Source: RYN-431 sp036388295
Lineage (GTDB): Bacteria > Planctomycetota > Phycisphaerae > Tepidisphaerales > Tepidisphaeraceae
Length of the DNA stretch: 20,478 nt
Assembly (NCBI GenBank): GCA_036388295.1
Contig: DASVSC010000273.1
Span: 1-20,478, forward strand
Direction: 5' to 3'
In this document: in pieces, positions 13,959 to 19,969 of the stretch
Position numbering within the stretch: position 1 is the first letter of the stretch
Layout: each line of letters starts with the position of its first letter
The notes under the pieces: generated by a model
Databases searched by the model: none
Told to the model about the DNA's origin: nothing
Seen by the model: only the letters and a program-made list of their open reading frames with translations
Made by a program: the position numbers and the translations under genes

Positions 13959-15236
13959 ATGAAGATTTGGACGATCATGGGCCTGTTGGCCTTGGCGGCT
14001 TCCGCTTCCGCCCAATCGACCGAGCCGCCCGCCACCCGGCCTGCGAGTCGGCCCGCACAGCGGGCGTGGGTGAATCCGCAGCCGGACGTGCCCTTCCTGC
14101 CCAAGCCCGCCGCCCGGCCGGCCGACTGGCTGGTGGAACACCCGCCGGTGTCGCCCAACGCCTCGGCCGAGGTGCGGGCGCTGCTCAAATACCTGTACGC
14201 CATCAGCGGTAAGCAGACCCTCACCGGCCAGCACAATTACGCGGACGAAAAAGACGCCTCCACGCAGCAGGCCGCCCGGTGGTCGCGCAAGACGCCGGTG
14301 ATTTACGGCATCGACTTCGGCTTCTCGGCCGAAGGCGACAAAGACTCGGCCTACGTCCGCCCGCGCCTGGTCGAGGAGATGCGTCAGCAGTGGCTGGCCG
14401 GGTCGATCATCACCGTCACCTGGCACGAAGTGCGCCCGACGGACACCGAGCCGGTCACATTTATGGGCAGCATTCGCCAGAAGCTGACCGACGCGCAGTT
14501 CGAAGAACTGCTCACGCCCGGCACCCCGCTGCACGGCCGCTGGCAAGCCAAGACGGACGAAATCGCCGGGTACTTAAAGCAACTCGAAGCCCACCGCGTG
14601 CCGATCCTGTACCGCCCGTACCACGAGATCAACGGCAACTGGTTCTGGTGGAACGGCCGACGCGGCGATCGCGGCTCCAAGGTCCTGTACCGCATGGCGT
14701 TCGACCGCCTGGTCCGTCATCACAAGCTGACGAACCTGATCTGGGTCTGGAATGCCGACCAGCCGTCGCAGCCGGACCGGCAGTTCGTCGACTACTTCCC
14801 CGGCCACGACACCGTGGACGTTCTGTCGTTCGACAACTACGGCACCTTCCAGCAGCGGTTCTACGACGAAATGAACGCCCTGTCCGAGGGCAAGCCGATG
14901 GCCATCGGCGAGTGCAGCATGCCCCCCGCACCGGACGACTACAAAACGCAGCCGAAATGGGCGTGGTACATGGTCTGGGCACAGATGGCCGGCCCGCCGC
15001 GGCCGCGCCGGGCGTCGACGCGCAACGCCGCCGCCGCCAGCCAGCCGGCCGCACCGCCGCCGCCCGCGGTCACGCTCGCCGACATCGCCGCCGCCCCGCG
15101 GTTCTTCAGCCTTCAGGACGAGGCGTATTGGCAGAGCGTCAATCCGATGCGAACGCAACTCGGCCTGCCCGCCGGCCAACCCTACCCGGCCCCGCCACCA
15201 TGGCAGCCTGCGACGCAGCCGACGACGAATCCGTAG
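13959..15236 (+). CDS. Secreted GH26 beta-mannanase-like glycosidase
   Basis: This 425-residue enzyme likely cleaves beta-1,4-mannan. The start ATG 13959 is chosen over an upstream GTG (13923) because GGGAGG (13949-13954) lies 4 nt before it and the product then begins with a clean signal peptide (MKIWTIMGLLALAASASA, cleaved near residue 18). A Pro/Ala-rich linker (to about 66) leads to the GH26 barrel: GKQTLTGQHN (84-93), TVTWHEVRP (152-160), YRPYHEINGNWFWW (218-231) with the acid/base Glu223, WVWNADQP (262-269), and AIGECSMPP (315-323) with the nucleophile Glu318. A Pro/Ala/Arg-rich insert (about 346-372) interrupts the end of the barrel and a Pro-rich tail closes the chain. It fits with the GH74 gene in hemicellulose breakdown. 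The inserted unit lies between it and argG. Confidence 0.93.
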   Translation: MKIWTIMGLLALAASASAQSTEPPATRPASRPAQRAWVNPQPDVPFLPKPAARPADWLVEHPPVSPNASAEVRALLKYLYAISGKQTLTGQHNYADEKDASTQQAARWSRKTPVIYGIDFGFSAEGDKDSAYVRPRLVEEMRQQWLAGSIITVTWHEVRPTDTEPVTFMGSIRQKLTDAQFEELLTPGTPLHGRWQAKTDEIAGYLKQLEAHRVPILYRPYHEINGNWFWWNGRRGDRGSKVLYRMAFDRLVRHHKLTNLIWVWNADQPSQPDRQFVDYFPGHDTVDVLSFDNYGTFQQRFYDEMNALSEGKPMAIGECSMPPAPDDYKTQPKWAWYMVWAQMAGPPRPRRASTRNAAAASQPAAPPPPAVTLADIAAAPRFFSLQDEAYWQSVNPMRTQLGLPAGQPYPAPPPWQPATQPTTNP

Positions 15237-15324
15237 CGTCATCGGATGGATTGCGACGTGCAGAAGCCGCAGCGTTCGTCGGTGCCACGCCCTTGGATGA
15301 GCCGTCGGACGCAGCGTAGGTACG

Positions 15325-15372
15325 CACGCGACGGAGCGCGTGTCAGAGGAGAGGAAGCCTCCATTGCTTCCT
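15325..15372 (+). other. Two small hairpins after the GH26 gene
   Basis: CACGCG / CGCGTG (15325-15330 and 15337-15342) and AGGAAGC / GCTTCCT (15352-15358 and 15366-15372) form two stems in the 185-bp spacer after the GH26 gene. Neither has a T-run. They may mark the transcript end. Confidence 0.3.
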
Positions 15373-15410
15373 GCCTTCCGCCTATCCGCGGCCGGCGCGG
15401 CTTGCCGCGC

Positions 15411-15416
15411 TAGAAT
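15411..15416 (+). promoter_or_regulatory. Candidate -10 element
   Basis: TAGAAT ends 5 nt before the ATG at 15422, and there is no Shine-Dalgarno sequence between them. This placement suggests a leaderless transcript. No -35 is visible. Confidence 0.35.
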
Positions 15417-15421
15417 AGTTC

Positions 15422-15793
15422 ATGTCCCTCAGCCGCGATGAAATTGATGAGATCACCGCCCCGTTCCTGGCCGCCGACTTGGCGATGGAAGTGCGCAGCG
15501 TGTACGACGAACGCCTCACGGCCGGCGAAGCGCCCGGCCCCGCGACGGCATCCGTCTTTGAGACGTTCCGCAACGTGTTGGCCGACGCCGACGACGGGCC
15601 CGTCGTCTTTCTCGCCATTGCCGCTATTCAACTGCGTGAACATCACCTGCTCGACCCGATCCGCGACGCCGCCCTGGCCCTGATCGACAGCGGCGACGCC
15701 CAACGCGCCTGGCGGCCGATGGAAGCCAGCGTCAACCGCGACCGCAAGCAGGCGCTGGAACAATTGGCGTCCGTGCTGCGCGGCGAAGTCTGA
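15422..15793 (+). CDS. Small hypothetical protein
   Basis: This 123-residue, acidic, mostly helical protein begins MSLSRDEIDEITAPFLAADL and ends QALEQLASVLRGEV. It has no signal peptide, membrane segment, cysteine pair or motif that I recognise. The strong GC bias in third positions and the intact frame support it as a real gene. It stands alone between the GH26 gene and a convergent BI-1 gene, and a strong hairpin (15803-15859) follows 9 bp after its stop. Confidence 0.75.
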   Translation: MSLSRDEIDEITAPFLAADLAMEVRSVYDERLTAGEAPGPATASVFETFRNVLADADDGPVVFLAIAAIQLREHHLLDPIRDAALALIDSGDAQRAWRPMEASVNRDRKQALEQLASVLRGEV

Positions 15794-15802
15794 GTGGCCG
15801 CA

Positions 15803-15859
15803 GATCAACATAGACGGACGCAGATAAGCCACTCTTATCCGCGTCCGTCTGTGTTGATC
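15803..15859. terminator. Convergent hairpin (repeat of CAGAT type), likely bidirectional terminator
   Basis: Arms 15803-15828 and 15834-15859 (26 bp) pair at 24 positions around the loop CCACT. It fills most of the 87-bp gap between convergent genes, so it may stop transcription from both sides. The arm sequence (GACGGACGCAGATAAG) resembles intergenic repeats that I recall as common in planctomycetes and verrucomicrobia; this is recollection, not a search. Confidence 0.65.
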
Positions 15860-15880
15860 TACGACTAAGAAAAGACCGGC

Positions 15881-16603
15881 TTACCGCCGGCTGCCCATGA
15901 TGCGCAGGATCGACAGGAACAGGTTCAGGAAGGTCACGTACAGCAGCAGCGAGCCGACGACGGACATGCGGGCGGTCATGGTCGGGTCGTCCGCGTACTG
16001 TACGGCCCAGCCTTTGAGCATCTGCGTGTAGTAAGCAGTCAGGCCGACGGCGACGACGACCACGGCGTACGTGATCAGCCATGACAGCCCGTCGCTGTGC
16101 ATAAAGACGTTGACGATCGACGCCAGGAACAGGCCCAGCATCGCCATCGTCAGGATGCCGCCGATGCGGGTGAGGTCTTTTTTCAGCACCATGCCCACCA
16201 CGCTCATCGACGCGAACGTGCCGGCCGTGACGAGGAACGACGACACCAGCACCGACGACGGGTAGACCAGAAACACGCCGCCCAGCAGCATGCCCATCAC
16301 GGCGGCGTACAGCAGGAACAGCACCGTGCCGAGCGTGGCGTTGACGTTCACGGCCACCGTCTGCGCGACCTGCGCGATCGCGAAGGCGGCCAAGCCGAGC
16401 ACGACGTAGCCGAAGGGGCTGCCGTACACGAGCTGCATCGCCGCGGGCGACTGGCTCATCATATAGCCGACCAGCGCGGTGACACCGAGGCCGACGAACA
16501 TCCAGGCGTAGACGCCGTTGAAAAAGCGGAGGAGGGTGCGCGTCTGCTCGGACGATTCGATCTGCGACGCGGACCAGGTTTCGGATTGCGGGAACATCGA
16601 CAT
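15881..16603 (-). CDS. Bax inhibitor-1 (BI-1/YccA) family membrane protein
   Basis: This 240-residue inner-membrane protein has about seven hydrophobic helices between residues 28 and 235 and belongs to the BI-1/YccA/YbhL family (calcium-leak channel fold). The family signature is seen in the final part, YADDPTMTARMSVVGSLLLY followed by VTFLNLFLSILRIMG, with paired Asp residues before the last helix. The N-terminal 20 residues are polar. The start ATG 16603 is chosen because AAAGG lies 8 nt upstream; the frame stays open to 16708 but that extra part is Arg/Pro-rich and lacks family similarity. In E. coli, YccA modulates the FtsH protease; whether this protein does so cannot be told here. It is divergent from the gene at 16749. 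Confidence 0.95.
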   Translation of the reverse strand: MSMFPQSETWSASQIESSEQTRTLLRFFNGVYAWMFVGLGVTALVGYMMSQSPAAMQLVYGSPFGYVVLGLAAFAIAQVAQTVAVNVNATLGTVLFLLYAAVMGMLLGGVFLVYPSSVLVSSFLVTAGTFASMSVVGMVLKKDLTRIGGILTMAMLGLFLASIVNVFMHSDGLSWLITYAVVVVAVGLTAYYTQMLKGWAVQYADDPTMTARMSVVGSLLLYVTFLNLFLSILRIMGSRR

Positions 16604-16748
16604 GTGAATTGCCTTTCGATTTTGATACGGACCCCGGCTGCCCGGCGATGTAAAACCCGTCGCCGGCGGCCGCGGCCATGAGTGTCGCACACGCACGCGG
16701 GTCGTCAAGACGAATCGGGCCTACGATCGGTCAGAAAGCGAGGCCGAC

Positions 16749-17045
16749 ATGCCAAGCGAAGATGCACAGAAAAGCGAAGTCCACGCCGCGACCGGGGATG
16801 CGTCCACCAGCCCCACCGCCGCCGGCGACGCCGAGACGACCCGCCCCACCGGCCACGGAAAAGCCCCCGCCGACCCGAACCCGCGCAACCCCGTCGGGCC
16901 CGACGTGCGCGTGATCCGCGACGACACCGATTCGGGCGGCCCGCTGGTGGTGGAATCGTCGGAACCGGAACTGAACCCGCCGCGGGTCCGCTCCGACCCG
17001 TTCCCGACCGAACGCAAGCCGGAAATCGACCCGCCGGTGAAGTAG
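16749..17045 (+). CDS. Small disordered hypothetical protein
   Basis: This 98-residue protein is rich in Pro, Asp, Glu, Thr and Ala and has no hydrophobic segment, so it is probably unfolded. GAGG lies 5 nt before the ATG, and third positions are strongly G/C, which support expression. It contains TRPTGHGK, and the small protein at 19476 contains GRPTGHND; this shared RPTGH may be chance. The C-terminus (RSDPFPTERKPEIDPPVK) is Pro-rich. Function unknown. Confidence 0.65.
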   Translation: MPSEDAQKSEVHAATGDASTSPTAAGDAETTRPTGHGKAPADPNPRNPVGPDVRVIRDDTDSGGPLVVESSEPELNPPRVRSDPFPTERKPEIDPPVK

Positions 17046-17131
17046 ATCAAACTACCGAATTGCCCTCTGCTTCCCACTCCCGGTACGCCGGGAGAGGGCC
17101 AAGCGTCGAATGCCACACGGAAGTGACGCCA

Positions 17132-17224
17132 GATTCACCACGGAGACACGGAGGCACGGAGAAGAGAAAGAAAGATCATTCTTTGTTCTTTCTTCTCCGT
17201 GTCTCCGTGCCTCCGTGGTGAATC
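17132..17224. repeat. Inverted repeat of CACGGAGA tandem units
   Basis: The left arm 17132-17172 contains CACGGAGA-CACGGAGG-CACGGAGA in tandem (period 8). The right arm 17186-17224 is its near-perfect reverse complement, differing by a 2-nt deletion and two exchanged bases. The loop is 13 nt. The element lies in a gene-free stretch (17046-17418). The same unit forms the arms of the element at 19778-19944. Confidence 0.8.
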
Positions 17225-17340
17225 TTTTCTGCCCTACGGCTCGAATTGACGCTCAGCCTTCACTCAAACCGTTCCCGTGAGTACACGGCAGAGGGAACCA
17301 GAAGTGCGTGCGTCTGATCAACCACTGCCACCAACGGAAA

Positions 17341-17374
17341 CGGGCACATCGCTCACAAATGAGTGACATGCCCG
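17341..17374. repeat. Imperfect hairpin
   Basis: Arms 17341-17355 and 17360-17374 (15 bp) pair at 12 positions around the loop CAAA, with perfect ends CGGGCA / TGCCCG. It lies in the gene-free stretch downstream of the micro-gene at 17419. Function unknown. Confidence 0.4.
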
Positions 17375-17397
17375 CATGTACGTTGAGTTTTGAATGA

Positions 17398-17414
17398 CGC
17401 CGAAGGCTTCGGCG
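17398..17414 (-). terminator. Short palindrome after the micro-gene
   Basis: CGCCGAAG-G-CTTCGGCG is a perfect 8-bp inverted repeat, 4 bp beyond the stop codon of the small gene at 17419-17532. On the minus strand it is followed by TCATTCAAAACT and has no T-run, so its role as terminator is uncertain. Confidence 0.4.
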
Positions 17415-17418
17415 CGCG

Positions 17419-17532
17419 TTATCGGGCCGGCCGGCGCGGTCCCGCGCGGACGGGGATGGGCACCGGCGTCGGACGCGAACCGGTCAAGCCCTTGGCAACA
17501 GCGACGCACCAGTCAATGAACTGAGACAGCAT
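17419..17532 (-). CDS. Candidate 37-residue micro-protein
   Basis: The ATG (17532-17530) is preceded at 9 nt by AGGAAG (17547-17542), a good Shine-Dalgarno sequence. The product has an amphipathic or hydrophobic start (MLSQFIDWCVAVAKGL) and a Pro/Arg-rich end (PTPVPIPVRAGPRRPAR). A palindrome (17398-17414) follows the stop. It lies 84 bp downstream of the DUF3072 gene on the same strand and could share its transcript. I recognise no family; the ribosome-binding site and flanking hairpin are the main support. Confidence 0.45.
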   Translation of the reverse strand: MLSQFIDWCVAVAKGLTGSRPTPVPIPVRAGPRRPAR

Positions 17533-17616
17533 GGTGTTGGACTTCCTGCGACGAATAACAGCGGACGTGTTCCGACCAATCCTACATCGGTCGTTCGCCC
17601 GGCTTTGAATGATACG

Positions 17617-18048
17617 CTAATCCGACGTACGAGGATTGGCTTTGCGCAGTTCGTCAATCTTTTTAGAAGCGTCGCCTTTACTGATCGACGCGTCGAACGG
17701 CACGTTCGCCTCCTCGCTCAGCGTCTTCAGGTACGACTGCTGCGCCCCCGTCATCGGCTCCTGGCCGGTGGCCCAGTCGGCCGGGTCCTTTTCGGTGTTG
17801 CTGGCTTTGCCGTCGGCACGTTTTTCGACGACGTGCTGCTTGTCCTTCAGTTCGTTGATCCGCAGCGACGCCTCGCCTTTCGTGAGCGATTCGTCGAGTT
17901 TCGTGCCCGCTTCCTCCGAAAGCGTCTTCAGGTACGACTTCTGCGCGCCGGTCATCGGCTCGTCGCCGGTGGCCCAGTCGTGCGGGTCTTTCCGGGTGTT
18001 GCTTTCGGTCGGATTCGGCGTGGCCGGACGTTGGGTTTTCGCTGCCAT
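17617..18048 (-). CDS. DUF3072 protein with two tandem domains
   Basis: This 143-residue hydrophilic protein consists of two copies of a DUF3072-like unit, at about residues 20-68 and 87-135. Each contains DWATG-x-EPMTGAQ, then SYLKTLSEEA and a helix ending in INEL or IDEL. The two copies are similar in DNA as well as protein, which indicates an internal duplication; most members that I know carry one copy. AAAGGAG lies 5 nt before the ATG, so it should be well translated. The family function is unknown. It is divergent from the TPM gene, with 108 bp between them. Confidence 0.9.
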   Translation of the reverse strand: MAAKTQRPATPNPTESNTRKDPHDWATGDEPMTGAQKSYLKTLSEEAGTKLDESLTKGEASLRINELKDKQHVVEKRADGKASNTEKDPADWATGQEPMTGAQQSYLKTLSEEANVPFDASISKGDASKKIDELRKANPRTSD

Positions 18049-18144
18049 GGTTGCTCCTTTGGACCATGGTAGGATTTTGTTAGGACCGCGTCAGAATTAA
18101 ATCCAATTCAGATCAGACCGGCCGTTTATAACCGGATATCGGAC

Positions 18145-18150
18145 TATGGT
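18145..18150 (+). promoter_or_regulatory. Candidate -10 element
   Basis: TATGGT ends 6 nt before the ATG at 18157, with no Shine-Dalgarno sequence in between, so the TPM transcript may be leaderless. No clear -35. Confidence 0.3.
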
Positions 18151-18156
18151 CTGGGC

Positions 18157-19293
18157 ATGGGAAATGACACACGCATTGCGTCGCGGCCGAGGGCCGCTCT
18201 GCTTCTTCTGCTCCTGACCGCTTCGACGGCGATCGCGGCCCCGCCGACGGTAAAGGACGATGCCGGCTTCTTCAGCCCCGACGCGGTGGCCAAAGCCACG
18301 TCCGATTTGCAGCAACTACAGCAAAAGCACCAGCGCACGGTGGTGGTCGAAACCTTCCCCAGCGTGCCGCCGGAACTGCAGGGCAAAGTCGACGGCAATG
18401 ACGCGTCCAAGAACCAGGCATACGCCTCGTTCGCCCAGACGCGTGCCTTCTCCCTCGGCGCGGATCTATACGTGATGGCCACCAAGTCGCCCGGCCACTT
18501 GGAAACCTACGCCCGCAGCGCCCAGCGGACCGGCCTGACGTCCGAAGGGTATCAGCGGATGCGGGACGACCTGCTGCGTCACTTCCGCGAGCGGCGCTTC
18601 GACGACGGCCTGACGAACCTGACGGCGTCGCTGATCAAGACGGCCGACGCCGGGCCGCCCGTCGCGGCCCTGCCGGCACCGGGCGCTCAATCGAATCAGC
18701 CCGCCCCGCGCTCACAGTCGAACGCGCCCGCACCGGTGCCCGCCAAGCGTGAAGGCGCCGGCGGCCTGTTCGGCCTCGGCGGGTGCATGACCTTCCTCAT
18801 CATCGGCGGCGTGCTGTTCCTGGTCGTGAAGCTGATCCGCGGCATGTTCGCCCGCCGCCAGCAGCCACCGATGGGCTACGGCGGCCAGCCCGGACAACCC
18901 GGCTACGGCCAGCCGGGCCAACCGGGCTATGGGCAGCCCGGATACGGCCAACCGGGTTACGGGCAGCAAGGCGGCATGATGGGCGGGGGCGGCGGCGGAT
19001 TCGGCCGGGGCGTCGGCGGCGGCATCCTCGGCGGCCTGCTCGGGGGCTACCTCGGCGGACAAGTCTTCGGCCAAGGCCACGGCAACAGCGGCGACGCGGG
19101 CGGTAACGCCGCGGACCCGGGTGCCGGCGCGGCGGGCGGCGCGGCCGGCGGGGCCTTCGGTGGCGACCCGGGCGGCGGCGGTGACCTCGGGGCCGGCGGG
19201 GGCGACTTCGGCGGCGGCGGTGATTTCGGCGGCGACGCCGGGGGCGGCGATTCCGGCGGCGGTGACTCCGGCGGTGGCGGCGGCGACTTCTAA
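18157..19293 (+). CDS. TPM-domain membrane protein with Gly/Pro/Tyr repeats
   Basis: This 378-residue protein has a signal peptide (ALLLLLLTASTAIA, to about residue 28), a TPM-like domain (about 31-165, beginning VKDDAGFFSPDAVAKATSDL), a polar Pro/Ala linker, one membrane helix (about 211-227, MTFLIIGGVLFLVVKLI), a GQPGYGQPG repeat block (about 242-271), a hydrophobic Gly zipper (GGGILGGLLGGYLGG, 287-301) and a long Gly/Asp tail with GGGGDFGG-like units. TPM proteins occur in membrane or photosystem maintenance (TLP18.3) and as MOLO-1-type proteins; a precise role here is unknown. The TPM part should be outside the cytoplasm and the repeats inside, unless the Gly zipper also crosses the membrane. 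A clear terminator follows at 19325. Confidence 0.82.
   Translation: MGNDTRIASRPRAALLLLLLTASTAIAAPPTVKDDAGFFSPDAVAKATSDLQQLQQKHQRTVVVETFPSVPPELQGKVDGNDASKNQAYASFAQTRAFSLGADLYVMATKSPGHLETYARSAQRTGLTSEGYQRMRDDLLRHFRERRFDDGLTNLTASLIKTADAGPPVAALPAPGAQSNQPAPRSQSNAPAPVPAKREGAGGLFGLGGCMTFLIIGGVLFLVVKLIRGMFARRQQPPMGYGGQPGQPGYGQPGQPGYGQPGYGQPGYGQQGGMMGGGGGGFGRGVGGGILGGLLGGYLGGQVFGQGHGNSGDAGGNAADPGAGAAGGAAGGAFGGDPGGGGDLGAGGGDFGGGGDFGGDAGGGDSGGGDSGGGGGDF
18880..18969 (+). repeat. Coding tandem repeat (GQPGY units)
   Basis: Five to six short units of the GQPGY/GQPGQPGY type lie in tandem within the TPM gene. Synonymous codons vary between units (GGCCAGCCC, GGCCAGCCG, GGGCAGCCC), so the protein repeat is being kept while the DNA diverges. 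Confidence 0.7.
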
Positions 19294-19324
19294 CGCAATC
19301 GCCTCAACGCTTCGTCATTCAAAC

Positions 19325-19356
19325 AACGGGCGGCCTTCGCGAAGGCCGCCCGTTTT
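19325..19356 (+). terminator. Rho-independent terminator of the TPM gene
   Basis: AACGGGCGGCCTTCG (19325-19339) and CGAAGGCCGCCCGTT (19340-19354) are perfect 15-bp complements, followed by TTTTCTT. This is the clearest intrinsic terminator in the window and lies 31 bp after the TPM stop codon. Confidence 0.9.
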
Positions 19357-19475
19357 CTTGGTGCGTTCGACGGCACAACCGAAATTAAAAACGATTCGCG
19401 CGGTCGGGCATTTGATCGGCGCTAGCATTTTTTAAGACCACAACCGATCCGGCAGACGTTCGGCCGGAGTCCACA

Positions 19476-19760
19476 TTGGCCACTTACCCGGACCCCGTCA
19501 TGATGCACTCGAACCAGCCCGCCAAGAACGACGCCCGCCAGGCCGAGATCGCCCGCGACGAGGCGAACCAGCGCCGCTTCGTCGACCAGAGCGGCGTCGA
19601 AGCCAGCGACCTGCCCGACGGCGGCCGCCCCACCGGCCACAATGACACGCCCGTCGACATCGGCCGGCGTAACCTGCCGCAACAGCACGGCGGCGAAACC
19701 CTCGACAGCGACGCTGACGACGCCACCGGCATGCCCGGCGGCGGACGCGGAAAGAACTAA
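19476..19760 (+). CDS. Small hydrophilic hypothetical protein
   Basis: This 94-residue protein is highly polar and rich in Asp, Gly, Arg and Gln (for example QAEIARDEANQRRFVDQSG), with no membrane segment. The TTG at 19476 has GGAG 6 nt upstream and is preferred; ATG 19500 is the alternative and has no Shine-Dalgarno sequence. It contains GRPTGHND, similar to TRPTGHGK in the small protein at 16749. I recognise no family; its composition is like that of small stress-type hydrophilic proteins, which is a weak inference. Confidence 0.65.
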   Translation: MATYPDPVMMHSNQPAKNDARQAEIARDEANQRRFVDQSGVEASDLPDGGRPTGHNDTPVDIGRRNLPQQHGGETLDSDADDATGMPGGGRGKN

Positions 19761-19777
19761 GGCCGTAGCAAGTGGTT

Positions 19778-19944
19778 GAACCACGGAGAACACGGAGGAC
19801 ACGGAGGAAGGAAATACGAATGAGGTTGTGGCACGGGTGGAGCGGGTGTCACAGAGCTATTCGCTTTTCGGGTCGTGACTCGTCTACCCATGCTGCGATC
19901 GATTTTGATTCTTCTCTCCGTGTCTTCCGTCTCCTCCGTGGTTC
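19778..19944. repeat. Long inverted-repeat element of CACGGAG units with 100-bp centre
   Basis: The left arm 19778-19810 and right arm 19911-19944 are imperfect reverse complements made of (A)CACGGAGGA units, the same unit as in 17132-17224. The 100-bp centre includes GTGGCACGGGTGG (19828-19840) and GTCAC / GTGAC inverted pentamers, and shows no credible gene. The layout, terminal inverted repeats around a non-coding centre, resembles a MITE, but no target-site duplication is evident. It ends 25 bp before the P450 start. Confidence 0.65.
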
Positions 19945-19969
19945 CCTCGTCCGGCTATTCTGATTCTCA

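Noticed and set aside
15732..16679. A 315-codon minus-strand frame overlapping the BI-1 gene
   Set aside because: It is Arg-rich with no membrane pattern, while the overlapping frame encodes a clear seven-helix BI-1 protein.
16603..16708. Upstream extension of the BI-1 protein
   Set aside because: The extra residues are Arg/Pro-rich, lie before a good ribosome-binding site and start at 16603, and do not resemble the family.
17132..17224. CRISPR-like short repeats
   Set aside because: The CACGGAGA units are 8 bp, directly adjacent without spacers, and arranged as an inverted repeat. There are no cas genes.
19772..19963. A 63-codon frame across the inverted-repeat element before the P450 gene
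   Set aside because: It runs through both repeat arms and has no ribosome-binding site or conserved composition.
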